Assembly: GCA_013398615.1 (NCBI GenBank)
Contig: VZSR01000598.1
Span: 5,170,875 to 5,234,874 of the forward strand
DNA from: Brachypodius melanocephalos
Lineage: Eukaryota > Chordata > Aves > Passeriformes > Pycnonotidae
Direction of reading: 5' to 3'
Length of the DNA stretch: 64,000 bases
A model generated the notes under the pieces. It was not told the origin of the DNA. It did no database searches and saw nothing but the letters and a program-made list of their open reading frames with translations. Position numbers and translations under genes: made by a program. Shown here piece after piece: positions 27,601 to 37,100 of the stretch (position 1 is the first letter of the stretch; each line of letters starts with the position of its first letter).

Positions 27601-30600
27601 AAGGGCAGCCTCCCCCCTGCTCCCCTTGCTCTGCTCGATGTGCTGATTTTGCATCTCCTTGACCCTGAGTCTGCCACCGGTCCCAAAGGCAAACCACAGG
27701 GCTTCCTACAGAGCACAGACCTGTCAGCAGCTCTCAAGAGCAGGGGCCAGGCAGACAGAGGTGCTGAGGAGGCATCACTGCAGCCAAAGCTGCCTGTGGC
27801 GACCAACTCTCCCCCTCTGGGCTCCTGAGGCCCTGTCAGAATGGGGAGCTGCTAAATCTGCTTCCTGGAAGCAGAGCAAGACACAAGACCGACCAGTTTC
27901 CCCCAGTGCATTGGGCTGTTTGAAGGGAAGGTCTGCTCCTTGCATGGCAAAAATTAACCTCGTCCTCCTCACCGCACTGCTCCTCTGATCCAAGTCACTG
28001 CTCCAGGCTGCAGCCCCAGCAAGTTGCTGATGGATCCCCACGTGGGAAGGACTCCCTCCAGGAGGGGAAGGCAGGTCACAGCCTATCACTCACACAACCT
28101 TGTGCCAGACACAGTGTCTGTGCCAGAGTCTGCTATCAGTGCCTGTCAGATGCCTCCAGCAAACCCTGGACAGCTCCACACAATGTGTCAGTAGGAGCAG
28201 AGCAAGCTCAGCAAGTCTCCAAGGGGACTCAGCCCCCACAGGATCCAGCTCCTGCTCCAGCAGAAAGGTTGGCATTGACATACGCTCTCTGGAAACCACT
28301 AAGCTGCCTCTTTCAAAGCACAGCAGACCATACTTCCATTTTAGACTCCATGGCAAAACAATATGAGTAAGTGACAGAGAGGATGTGCATTCAGCAAAAA
28401 GGATTTCAGGAGGTCATTTGCCAAAGGAAGGTGTCCCTGGCATTTGATCAGGGAGGAAGATGGGATGGCACAAAAGCACATCGGTAGCAGGTACAGAAAA
28501 AGAGAAGAAAGCCAAGCAGAGATGCAAGAAGAGGCCACAAGGGGCTGAGCCTTTAAAAGCACAGATAAGCAGTTTGATCTACAAAGCAGCCTGTGTGAAC
28601 AAGCAACCTCATCAACAAGACAACCCTGGGGATGCCCCACCTGTGCCTCAAGTCACAGCCTTCTGCTCTCCTCACTATGCGGGGAATGAGATTTGTTCCC
28701 TGCCACTTCCCAAGCAGTTGGGATCGTGTTTCTTGTTTGTTACTTGGACTGTGACTATGGATGGAAAACATTCACTCCAAGAGGGCTCTTCTGCAGACAC
28801 AGCCCGGTACAGCTTTTCCTGACAGCTCAAAAGGCTTGTTGAAGAGGACTGGATTTTCCCTCCCTTCCTTGTTTTGTTCATTTTTAATGCTTTGTTTCCC
28901 TAGAAGTGCTCGGTTGGGAACAAGCGAGATCATGACAAAGACAAAACTCAAACGTGAAATGCAAGCAGCAGAAAGCAACAACAGCATTGGACAGCAGTTT
29001 CTACTGAATTGAAGGAAAAAAAGTGGGGCACAAAGCCTGTTAGGGAGAGACTCATTATCCCTGATCCTCTCCGTGAACTACAGGGGAGTTTCTTATTCAC
29101 ATACTGGCTCCTAGAAGGGAAGGCTGGACTCAACACAGTACTTCGAACATGAAGACTGGATTAAACACAATCATCAGCTGCCCTCCCACACCAGAATGAA
29201 GCTATAAACACAAGGCCCAGTGTGCTGCCCATTTTGCCTAGATCTTTATACATCACTCTCAGCTTTCTTGCACAGCTCTGATCAGTAAAAACATATCCAA
29301 GAATCTCTTCATTGCAGCACAGACCAAGTGAGGGGGATTCAGTGCACAACAAGGAAGCAAAGCTGTTGGCCAATGTGTTCTCTGTGGACTGGCAGCACCC
29401 AGAGAGCCCTAAGGGCAGCCTGGGCTGCCAGGGATGCCTGCCCTTTCCCTCTGGCTCCCCTATGCCCTGAGAAGGTGAACAGCCATTAAAACTGGCTATG
29501 GCAGCAGGCAGGGACAAGTGACAGCCACTTTCATGCAAGGTGAAAACTAGGTGCTTTCTGCTTAACACCTCAGAAGGGGTGATCCTGCAACACAGGTTAA
29601 ACCTCCCAGCCCAGCTGAAATCTCCCAGCCCAACCCAGCACCCCTCCGAGCTCTGCAGCCCCCAGGACTTTTAGCCAGACCCCGGGCAAGGCAGGTGCAG
29701 CCAGTGACACATCTTGAGGTCACAACTGTAAAACCAGAGCTTGCACAACTTAGCTGGAGCCTGGGCTGAGGTGATCAATGCAATTATCAGAGTCTGAGAC
29801 ACGAGAAGGGACACAGGGAGAAGTGGTTTGGCCACAGATTTTCCTACAGAAAAACCACTTGGGGAACAGGAATGGTACAGACATCCCAGCCTTTTCCCTG
29901 CAACCAGGAGGGAATATCACATGCATCACTGATTCCCCACCAGCTCCTGCCCACTTGCTCAATTTTCCATGCATCAGGCACATCCAGAGTCTCTGCATCC
30001 TGAGGGGAGGATGGCACCCCGACACTTGCATCCCCAATCATAGCCCAACCACATTCATTCTCCCTTGGCTCCCAGATAAGCTACCAATTCATTCCTCACC
30101 CAGGAAATACTCACTGCAGAAAAAGAAAAAAACGAAAAAAAAAAAAAAAGGCAGGAAAAGGGTAACAAGGAGATCCAAACTCTTCTCCTACCTCTGAAAT
30201 TTTGTATTCACAGGTCAGCTTCTTGCCTCTGACACCTTCATTGAGAGTGAGGATGAAGCCCATGTAGTCTGCGTATGCCTGCAAACACACCGAGAGGGCA
30301 GAGCTTTAGGGAGAGCCCAGGGTCTGTCTGAGCACAAACACAGCACAGGAGCATCCTGCACCCCAAGGGAACCTTTCCCAACACACAACACTGCTTCCTT
30401 GGAGACACCTGGGGATGCAGGGCTTGCTGTGAAATTACTGCTCTTTTTGGCAGCCCTGGCAGCAGAAGGCAGGTGGCAATTGCATCGCTGTGAAAATTAC
30501 AGAAAGGAGAGTCCTAAAAATGCTCACACTGACCCCAAAATCATTCCCTCAGTTCCTACCAGGTCAAATTCAAACTCCTCAGTTCTGCAGTCTCAGCTGT

Positions 30601-33600
30601 GCCCAAGCATCCTGCTCCGCACTGCTCCTCCCAGACCTGTGCTGTTACCTTCCCCTTCCCTCTTGGACTTTTCCCCCATGCTCACAATAAGGAAGTGGGA
30701 GACAGCCCAGGCTCCTCACACCTCCTCTCTCTTTAAATTTGCTGCCTTGGAAGCATCGTCTCCAGTGCAGCTCCACAGCAGCACATTGCCACTTCTCCCT
30801 CCCTGCATCAAAATTCTAACCAGGAGCAAGTCCTTAAACCCTTAAACTGGAAGATTAAGGGTTTTTTAAGACTGGAGACTTAAACTGGGGCTGCACCCAG
30901 AGGTTTGCTTGACACCTGGCTATAACCTCAGCTTCTCTCAAGGTATCTCACACCAGTCATCAAGCAAGAATTTGCTCCTAAGAGGTGAGACAAGTCTGGG
31001 CCAACACCCCAATCCCTCAAAGGCAGAGAACCTGTTTGTTCCACCAGATCCACACAGGCTGTAAACAAAAATTATCCAGAAAATTGAAGGGCTCAGCTCT
31101 AGAGTCCTTTTCAGAACAGCACAGTGGGCAGGAACCAACCCAGGCTGGTACCAGGGCCAGGCAGCAGAACCATACTTAAGGTGAGCTGAAACAGGACTGG
31201 GTAAATCCAGTTTGGTTATAAAGTACAGGCCAGGTAGAATGAAACAGTCACCAGCTTCTCATCCAGCTTGTTGGGAGGGAGCAGTAATCATTACTGCCAA
31301 GTAATTTTCCTACAAACAAGCATCAACTCTTCTGCTGTAAAACACAAATTCAATTATTTCCCATTCTCTGCCCAAACCTCCTTTACTTCCGGGCTGTTCC
31401 CAGACCAGACCAGGCTGCCACCAAAAGACCAGCAGCATTTCCCAGTCTTCCCTGTCCCCAGAGCCATACCTGAGATCGCTTCCACTTGGCCATGTCGGAA
31501 ACCACATTTATCTCTTTTTTGGGGACCATGAAGCATTGTTGGACAGGAGGAGCCACCTCCTCAGAGGTGCCTGGGAGATGCAAAAAAGAGGTAAAACAGA
31601 GGCACTGGAGAAGAAGAAGTCCTCTATTTTTCTTTCTTAGAAATGAGCTTTATTTCTCAGGAGATACAAAGCACACAAATCCATCCCAGCTGGGCTGTAA
31701 TCTCACCAAATCCTCCTCACCAACATCCTCCTAAGGACACTGAAAGCCTTCAGAAAGAAGCATTATGTCTGTTTTCATCGTTAAAGATGTATTTCCCATT
31801 TGGACAGAGAGACTAGTGCAGGAGATAACAAAGGCAACATACAGCCAGTTTAATTATTTCTGTCTAGTGCAGCCAAGCCCCAGGTCACGCTGAAGCACTG
31901 AGCTCTCCTACAAACTAACTCTGCCTTGTTTTTAAATGTTAAGCCTGACCTTCATTCCTCTAGAAAGGATAATTCCTGCATGGACAAGATGGAGCAGTGC
32001 AATAAATGCAGCCCAGAGCCACAGCTTTGGTTCAGGCAGCACCAGGACCGGGGGATGATGGGACACAGCCTCTTCCAGTTGGAAGCTGTGAAGAATGTTT
32101 CATTTCAAAGCTCTCTCAGAGCCTAGGATGCAATATTTAATGCAAATGTGAGTTTCTAATGAATTAGATGGGCTCTTTTCCCCAGCACCTGAACCCAGGG
32201 CCCAACCTGCAGAACCAGAAAAGTTCCAGGAGGTTTAAAGTAATGTGTATTATGCTCCTGTAAGTGCAATTTTTAGTAGCAAGAGGCAGTGCAGAACCTG
32301 CGCACTAATGTCAATTTGTGAATTCTGTCGGAGTTACTCAGTTCACCTTTTTAATCCCAGAAAATCAGCAGGCACTTATGCAGCACCAGCTGCCCTGACA
32401 CACTCCAGCAACTGCTGTCCACAACCCAGCCAGTTCAGGCACTGGTTTCCCTAACAAATACCACCAAACTCCAACTCCTTAAAATATCATCAGCTGCATT
32501 TACATGGAAAACAACACCCAGAAACATCAGCAGCCTTTTTCACAGTGCTCTCTAGCAGGCAGATCAGATTAAAAGGAATCCAAAGTCCCAGGAAACACAC
32601 AAAGTCTGCTGCAGATTTGTCATACAACCTTTGACAATCATTTGACTTCTCTGCCTTTCACATTCCCCATGCACAGAACCAATTCAGCCTCATCTCCTGC
32701 CCTGAAGGTTGCAGTGTTCGGCTCCTTCCTGCAGAAGTTACAGCAAAACTTCCAGGTACGAGGATGAGAGGAACAACATGTGATGAATTTAAATTAAAGA
32801 CACGTGTGTCTCTCTTCCGAAAATTCAGCACACAACTCACAGCGACTGGCACATGCCAATGGAGTTCTGCTTTTAAGAGTTTATAACATGAGAACAATGA
32901 AAAACTCCTGAGCAGTGACGTGAAAAGGCAAACACTGATGCGTCCATCAGTACAGGTGACATAAATCCCAGTGCAGTGTCCTGATCTGGGTGTTCGTCAT
33001 TAACAGAACTGCTTTCATCAACGCAAAGAGCGTTTGTTTCTTAGCCATCACTGCTTCTGACCCACGCTTTGTGCAATTCCTCTTGGTGAAGAGACCAGGA
33101 ATACTTAAGGAAGGAAACAGTGAAGGCTGCAGGGGTTACAGTATTCTGGGATGAATACATAGGAGTCCAAGCCTACTGGTGCCAGGGAGTCGGGAGTGCT
33201 GCGGGTCAGCTTTATGACGAGAAGCAGCTTGGACAGAGGAGGCACTTTCAGGCTTGTGTCACGGTGCGAGGACGGGGGAGTCAAAGGACACCCGGCTCAG
33301 CACGAGAACCAGTCACAAAACCGGGCTGGGGGTCACAGGGATCCCCGATCCAGATGCTCAGGCCCAACCACCCACCTCGCCCTGGACTCGGGGGCTCCAG
33401 GTCCTTCGCACTCTCGTCAAATCCTCCCCTCCCTTCCCCTCCACGGGCCGGGCGCTGCTGCCACCGCCCCCGGCAGCCCTGGCCCGGCGCCCTCAGCCCC
33501 GCACCCCTGAAGCGTGGGGCCTTGTACCGGCGCTCCCCGGCCCCGAGCACGCCTCTGAGAAGCCCCGAGCGCAGCCCACAGCCCGGTGGTTCCCAAAGAC

Positions 33601-33641
33601 CCCGGCCGCCCCTCACCTGCCCGCCGCTCGCTCTCTGCCAT
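12557..33641 (-). CDS. PTPA: PTPA, PP2A phosphatase activator (whole gene)
   Basis: Ten coding exons join without frame breaks into a 321-residue protein: 33617-33641, 31470-31570, 30192-30278, 25127-25252, 24276-24393, 22690-22789, 21696-21820, 21107-21207, 16532-16639 and 12557-12631. The product is serine/threonine-protein phosphatase 2A activator (PPP2R4), a peptidyl-prolyl isomerase-like all-alpha protein that uses ATP to remodel the PP2A catalytic subunit for metal loading and holoenzyme assembly. Family hallmarks include VDQPSRFGNKAFRTWY (about 93-108), NSTRIDYGTGHEAAF (144-158) and MEPAGSQGVWGLDDF (200-214). Length matches the 323-residue human short isoform; the 35-residue insert of the long human isoform joins at the exon 3/4 boundary and was not found. 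All introns are GT-AG. The gene starts in a CpG island shared head-to-head with CRAT. No truncation or missing motif is seen. Confidence 0.97.
16532..16639 (-). CDS. PTPA: PTPA coding exon 9
   Basis: Residues 262-297, MKTGPFAEHSNQLWNISAVP through IRMYKAE. Thirty-six codons, phase 0 at both ends. Confidence 0.97.
19507..19710. promoter_or_regulatory. Divergent pair of CTCF-like motifs in PTPA intron 8
   Basis: CCACTAGAGGGGGC is read on the minus strand within 19,507-19,524 (one core mismatch). CCACCAGGTGGCAC is read on the plus strand at 19,697-19,710 (full match to CCASYAGRKGGCRS). They lie about 180 bases apart with opposite orientation. Function is inferred from motif only. Confidence 0.35.
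21107..21207 (-). CDS. PTPA: PTPA coding exon 8
   Basis: Completes Asp228 and encodes residues 229-261, HPSLEPRHFVDEKVVNENHK through ILFITE. Phase 0 donor GAG/GTGAGG. Confidence 0.97.
21696..21820 (-). CDS. PTPA: PTPA coding exon 7
   Basis: Completes Arg186 and encodes residues 187-227, including MEPAGSQGVWGLDDFQFLPF and IWGSSQLI, plus the first base of Asp228. Confidence 0.97.
22690..22789 (-). CDS. PTPA: PTPA coding exon 6
   Basis: Completes Gly153 and encodes residues 154-185, HEAAFAAFLCCLCKIGVLRV then DDQMAIVFKVFN, with two bases of Arg186. Nearly identical to human. Confidence 0.97.
24170..24216. repeat. AT-rich (TAAA/ATAA)n simple repeat
   Basis: Imperfect ATAAAT/AAATA units just outside the 3' end of PTPA exon 5, in intron 5. 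Confidence 0.8.
24276..24393 (-). CDS. PTPA: PTPA coding exon 5
   Basis: Residues 114-152 plus the first base of Gly153. Carries PEVAVYLKESVGNSTRIDYG, one of the most conserved PTPA segments. Confidence 0.97.
25127..25252 (-). CDS. PTPA: PTPA coding exon 4
   Basis: Residues 72-113, PIEKLVALLNTLDRWIDE through WYAKLDQ, containing the conserved VDQPSRFGNK loop. Forty-two codons, phase 0 at both ends. Confidence 0.97.
27117..27390. promoter_or_regulatory. Candidate intronic regulatory block in PTPA intron 3
   Basis: Two TAAATAATTAAA-type blocks (27,120-27,132 and 27,370-27,382) bracket a GC-richer stretch. The stretch has a 7-bp inverted repeat (GTGCTGG at 27,135-27,141 with CCAGCAC at 27,153-27,159) and the near-palindrome GCTCATTATGAGC at 27,165-27,177. 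It is unlike the surrounding purine/pyrimidine-patchy intron. Conservation was not tested. Confidence 0.2.
30118..30150 (+). repeat. Poly-A tract
   Basis: A-rich run with a few G/C interruptions in PTPA intron 3, about 40 bases downstream (in gene sense) of the exon 3 donor. No recognisable retroelement body adjoins it. Confidence 0.8.
30192..30278 (-). CDS. PTPA: PTPA coding exon 3
   Basis: Residues 43-71, AYADYMGFILTLNEGV through KLTCEYKISE. Twenty-nine codons, phase 0 at both ends. The next exon continues directly with PIEKL. Confidence 0.96.
31470..31570 (-). CDS. PTPA: PTPA coding exon 2
   Basis: Residues 10-42 after completing Gly9. The conserved segment is VPKKEINVVSDMAKWKRSQ, matching human IPKKEIHTVPDMGKWKRSQ. 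Phase 1 acceptor, phase 0 donor (CAG/GTATGG). Confidence 0.96.
33617..33641 (-). CDS. PTPA: PTPA coding exon 1
   Basis: Encodes MAESERRA and the first base of Gly9, ending at a GTGAGG donor. Human PTPA also starts MAE-x-ER. The start codon sits in GGGAAGATGGCAG, a TISU-like initiator that favours this ATG. In-frame joining to exon 2 confirms the donor. Confidence 0.9.
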
Positions 33642-34041
33642 CTTCCCGCAGCCCGGCCCGGCCGGCCCTCACCTCCCACCTCCGCGTAGGCCGAAGCCGC
33701 CGGCGGCCATCTTTGAGCAGGGCACGTCGCCCGGCCCTGTCGTTCGCGGGGCAGTAACAGGGGGGAGAGGCCCCTGCCGGCCACCGTCGTGCTCACGCCG
33801 CCATGTTTGTACAGGGCACGGCCCTCCCTGCCCAGCCCGGGGAAGGATGGGTGTGCGCGAAGGGGAGGGGAGGCGCCGAGGGGCGAGAGAGAGCACCTTC
33901 CTCACCATCTCCGGGAGAAGACAGCGGAGAGAGGGGCCGCAACATGGCTCCGACACCGGTCGCAGAGATCCCGCCACTCAAAGCATCACTGCCCTTCTCA
34001 AAGATGGCCACGTGGGACTCGCCCAACTCCAAGATGGCGGC
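33637..34041. promoter_or_regulatory. Array of YY1/TISU-type motifs
   Basis: AAGATGGC occurs four times: minus strand at 33,637-33,644 (the PTPA start codon itself) and 33,706-33,713, plus strand at 34,001-34,008 and 34,031-34,038. AACATGGC variants lie near 33,799-33,806 (minus) and 33,941-33,948 (plus). The 34,030-34,041 copy, CAAGATGGCGGC, fits the TISU consensus SAASATGGCGGC at every position. In each half the motifs point away from the centre, towards the nearer gene. The element is known to bind YY1 and to direct initiation on mRNAs with very short leaders. Confidence 0.7.
33669..33710 (-). other. Possible PTPA upstream ORF
   Basis: A 14-codon ORF (start MAAGGFGLRG, stop TGA) begins at the second minus-strand AAGATGGC motif, 28 bases upstream of the PTPA ATG at its end. 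It matters only if the PTPA transcription start lies upstream of 33,713. Confidence 0.25.
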
Positions 34042-34149
34042 GTGGCGGCCCCGCCCCGGGGCGGTGGAGCGGCGGCGGCCGGGGTGTCCTTGCTGCGGGC
34101 CCGGGACCCGGGACGTGGGGCCATGCTGGCCTTGGTGGCCAGGGCTGCG
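34034..34149 (+). other. Possible CRAT overlapping upstream ORF (first part)
   Basis: The ATG at 34,034 lies in a perfect TISU context with A at -3 and G at +4, but it is out of frame with the CRAT start at 34,123. Read through the exon 1/2 splice, this frame stops at TGA 37,411-37,413, giving about 45 codons and overlapping the CRAT start. A further in-frame ATG lies at 34,004. Whether it is in the mRNA depends on the transcription start. Confidence 0.3.
34123..34149 (+). CDS. CRAT: CRAT coding exon 1
   Basis: Nine codons, MLALVARAA, aligning with human MLAFAARTV, ending in a GCG/GTAAGA donor. Start chosen by this alignment and by phase 0 joining to exon 2. First half of the mitochondrial leader. 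Confidence 0.93.
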
Positions 34150-37100
34150 GTAAGAGCGACACCGGCAGGGGCGACTTCGCCAGGACCAGCCGGGGATGAG
34201 GCGCGAGGTGGCGGCCGGGCGGGTCCCTGCAGCGGACAGGGCGCAGGGTACAGGGTGGGCGGGCGGCGAGCTGCGGTCCGTGCGGGGCCTTTAGCCGGGG
34301 CAGGGCAGACGGTGGCTCCCGGCGCTGCCACCTCCCCCGGGAGCGGGGCAGGGACCCTGCCGAAGCCAGGCCCCCAGGCCCACTGGTTTCTTCCCGTGCC
34401 TGGCGGCAGCGTGCACGGCAAAGCTGTCCAGGATGGAGATGACAGTCCCAGAACTGTCGGGGTTGGAAGGGATGGATCTCTGGAGATCACCCTGTCCAAC
34501 CCCCCTGCCAGCGCAGGAGCACCTGGGGCAGGTGACACAGGAACGTGTCCAGGTGGGTTTGGAATGTTTCCAGATAGGGAGGACTCCATGCTATCCCTGG
34601 GCGCTAGAGCACAGTGCGCTGCCATCCTCAATGTAAAAAAAGTTATTCCTCATGTTGAGGCCAGACTTCTTGTGTTTATGGCCATTACTCCCTCTCCTGT
34701 CACTGCGCACCACTGAGGAGAGTCTGGCACCACCCTCTTGCCGCCCACCTTGGTGATATTTATATGGAGTGTTGAGATTCCCTGTCAGCCTCCTCCTCTT
34801 CAGATTAAACAGGATGAACTCACATAACCTCTCACTCTCCTCATACGAGAGATACTCAAGTCCCATAATTGTCTTTATGCCCTCTTCTGCAGGGCCTTGT
34901 CTCTCTTGCTGGACAGGCAGGGGCCAGGGAAGCCCAGGGTGGCTCCCGCTGTGTCCATCCTGCTGCACACACGGTGGAGCTGTCAGGCCCCTGCCAGGCT
35001 TGGGAACTGCTCGCTGCAGTCCCTTTCGGGCCCTGAGAGAAGGAGACAGAGCAGCACAAGAGCAGCTACAGCGTGGATCCACTCACAGTTACTAAAGGAC
35101 CAGTCAGGGCCAGTTGTCTCTGGGCTTAAGAGGCATTCCAGGTTCTGATTTAAAAATGAAAAAACAAACCTCTGACATCCCGACACCCAGTGCTGTGGCT
35201 GTGCTAGGAATCAGCTATGAAATTCCTTCTGCCCCCCAGCAGGTGGCTTTTCTTTCCCACCAGCTTTGCAGGCTCTGGAAAAGGTTCTTTGCTGTGTTGG
35301 AACGTGGCTTGGCAGCGATGCCAGCCCACAGGCTGGCCCTGTCTGCACACCCTGCTCCACTAGTGTTCATTTTCCTGCTGCTTGTGGGGAGGGTTGGGCT
35401 GTTCCCTCTGTTTGCTGCCAGCTGCCTCCTCAGCTCTGGTCACTGTTCCTCCTCCCACCAAATCCTTGAGTTTAACCCGAAACCAAACCAGCAGGAGACA
35501 GAAAAGAGGGAAGATAACAAATGCATCCCACATTTTAACATACAGTGGCTTCCATGGGTTTGTTTTGGGATTTTCATTGTTACCCCATGGAAAATTTGCA
35601 GCTGTTTGCTTGGAATCATCATACTCTATTCAAGCTATGCAGACTGCTTGTCTGCCCCGCAATTTATTAGAAAGACACGAAGGAGGGACTAATATTCCTT
35701 ATGACTGCATGGCACTCTCATTGTCCTGCTGTGGAGAGGGTTTTTGGTTGTTTTTTGGGGTTTTCTTAAGACTTGACAACCCAGAACTCCCCAAAATATC
35801 AGCTTACAATAATGACCACACATGGGGAGTGAGGGCACTTAAGGTACTGCCCATGGTGCCACCTCCAGGACATAAACTGGGGTCTCTCCTGATTAAGTCC
35901 AGATACCTCTCCCAACAGCCACAGTAGTTTTATGGTTCAGGCAAAGGCTGAAGGGACGACATCCCCACTTCTGTCCATGCTGGGAGCCCAGAGCTGGGTC
36001 AGAGGCTCTAGCCAGGTATTGCTCAGCTGCCCAGAGGGGCACCTTCAGGGCAGTTGTCGCAACCCAAAGGTTTGATAATTCCTGTCCCCTGCCAGGGCTG
36101 TGCCAGCCCTTGAGCCCTTTGATTGGAGCAGTCATGTGGCAGTCGGCTAATGAGGTGACGCCCTGCATGGGCAGCACATTGTCAGGTGGAAGAGGAGACC
36201 CAGACAGACTGAGGGAGAGGTTTACTGGCTTTTCTGTCCTACCAGCCATGAATAGGAAGCAGAAGCAAGCACAGAAGGTACAGTATGCCCAACCTGCTGT
36301 GATCAACACCTTTGTTTTCCTCCCAGTTCCACTCCTCTTTTATGCTTCAGTAATTCCTCCTCCTGTTGTTTTTCTCATCCCTTCTCCAAACCTCAGTCTC
36401 ACAGCTCTTTCCAGGTCCCACAAAGACCCAAATGCCCAAAACAGGGCTTTGTTACCTTGTAGATTTAGCTCTTTCTTCTCTCTGCTTGACTGCTGGGAGG
36501 AGGTGTGGGAACAGCTATTTTCTCTCTGCTTTGGAAGTCAAAGGGGATGTTGTTGTCAGTGGCTTTGCATCCTCAGTACACTGACAATGCAAAGTCCAGA
36601 GTCCAGCAGGAGTGTCTGATTCAGTAGATGCATGGGAAAGGGAGGTGCAGAGGGAACTGGAAACCTTGAGAGTACTGTTGAAACATCTTCAAGCTGAGGC
36701 ATGTCCAACCCTGTTCATCCAAAAGGATGTTGTTACTCTTTTTGGGGAAAACTGGTGAGTTGATTTCCTGGTGAGCACTTGGGTTTGCTCTGTTACATTT
36801 CCCCAGCCAGGAAAGTGGTTGGTGCTTTCGAAGGCTTTTGCTCCCACATGACCCAACTGGATCACAGGAGCCTTTTGGCTCACCCACAGTTTCCTGAATA
36901 GACAGAGAAGAGGCATTTTTATCCTGCCCCAAACTTAGCTAAATTCTGCCTCCTCAAAGCCAAAAGGGTGGTTCGGCTTGGCACAAGGGTTCTGGCTTTT
37001 AGCCTTACACTTTGTAAGAAATAATGAAAGTTTCTAATGGTACATAAGATTTTTTTTTTTTTCACAACTTTCTTCCCACTTACCATGGGATGGGAGGGTT

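Larger units (their letters stand above)
33390..34420. promoter_or_regulatory. CpG island, bidirectional PTPA/CRAT promoter
   Basis: GC- and CpG-dense DNA spanning both first exons. The two start codons, at 33,641 (minus) and 34,123 (plus), are 481 bases apart, head to head. No TATA box is evident. It contains a GC box cluster near 34,048-34,062, a CACGTG E-box at 34,009-34,014, and an array of AAGATGGC/AACATGGC motifs oriented outwards towards each gene. This is typical of a TATA-less divergent housekeeping promoter. Confidence 0.85.

Noticed and set aside
27574..28366. Overlapping frames in PTPA intron 3 considered as the human-type cassette exon
   Set aside because: None encodes anything like the human 35-residue insert or has matching phase 0 splice sites.
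33586..34716. 376-codon plus-strand open frame through the bidirectional promoter
   Set aside because: It crosses the CRAT exon 1 donor and runs into the CR1 copy in intron 1. A long frame is expected in a stop-poor CpG island.
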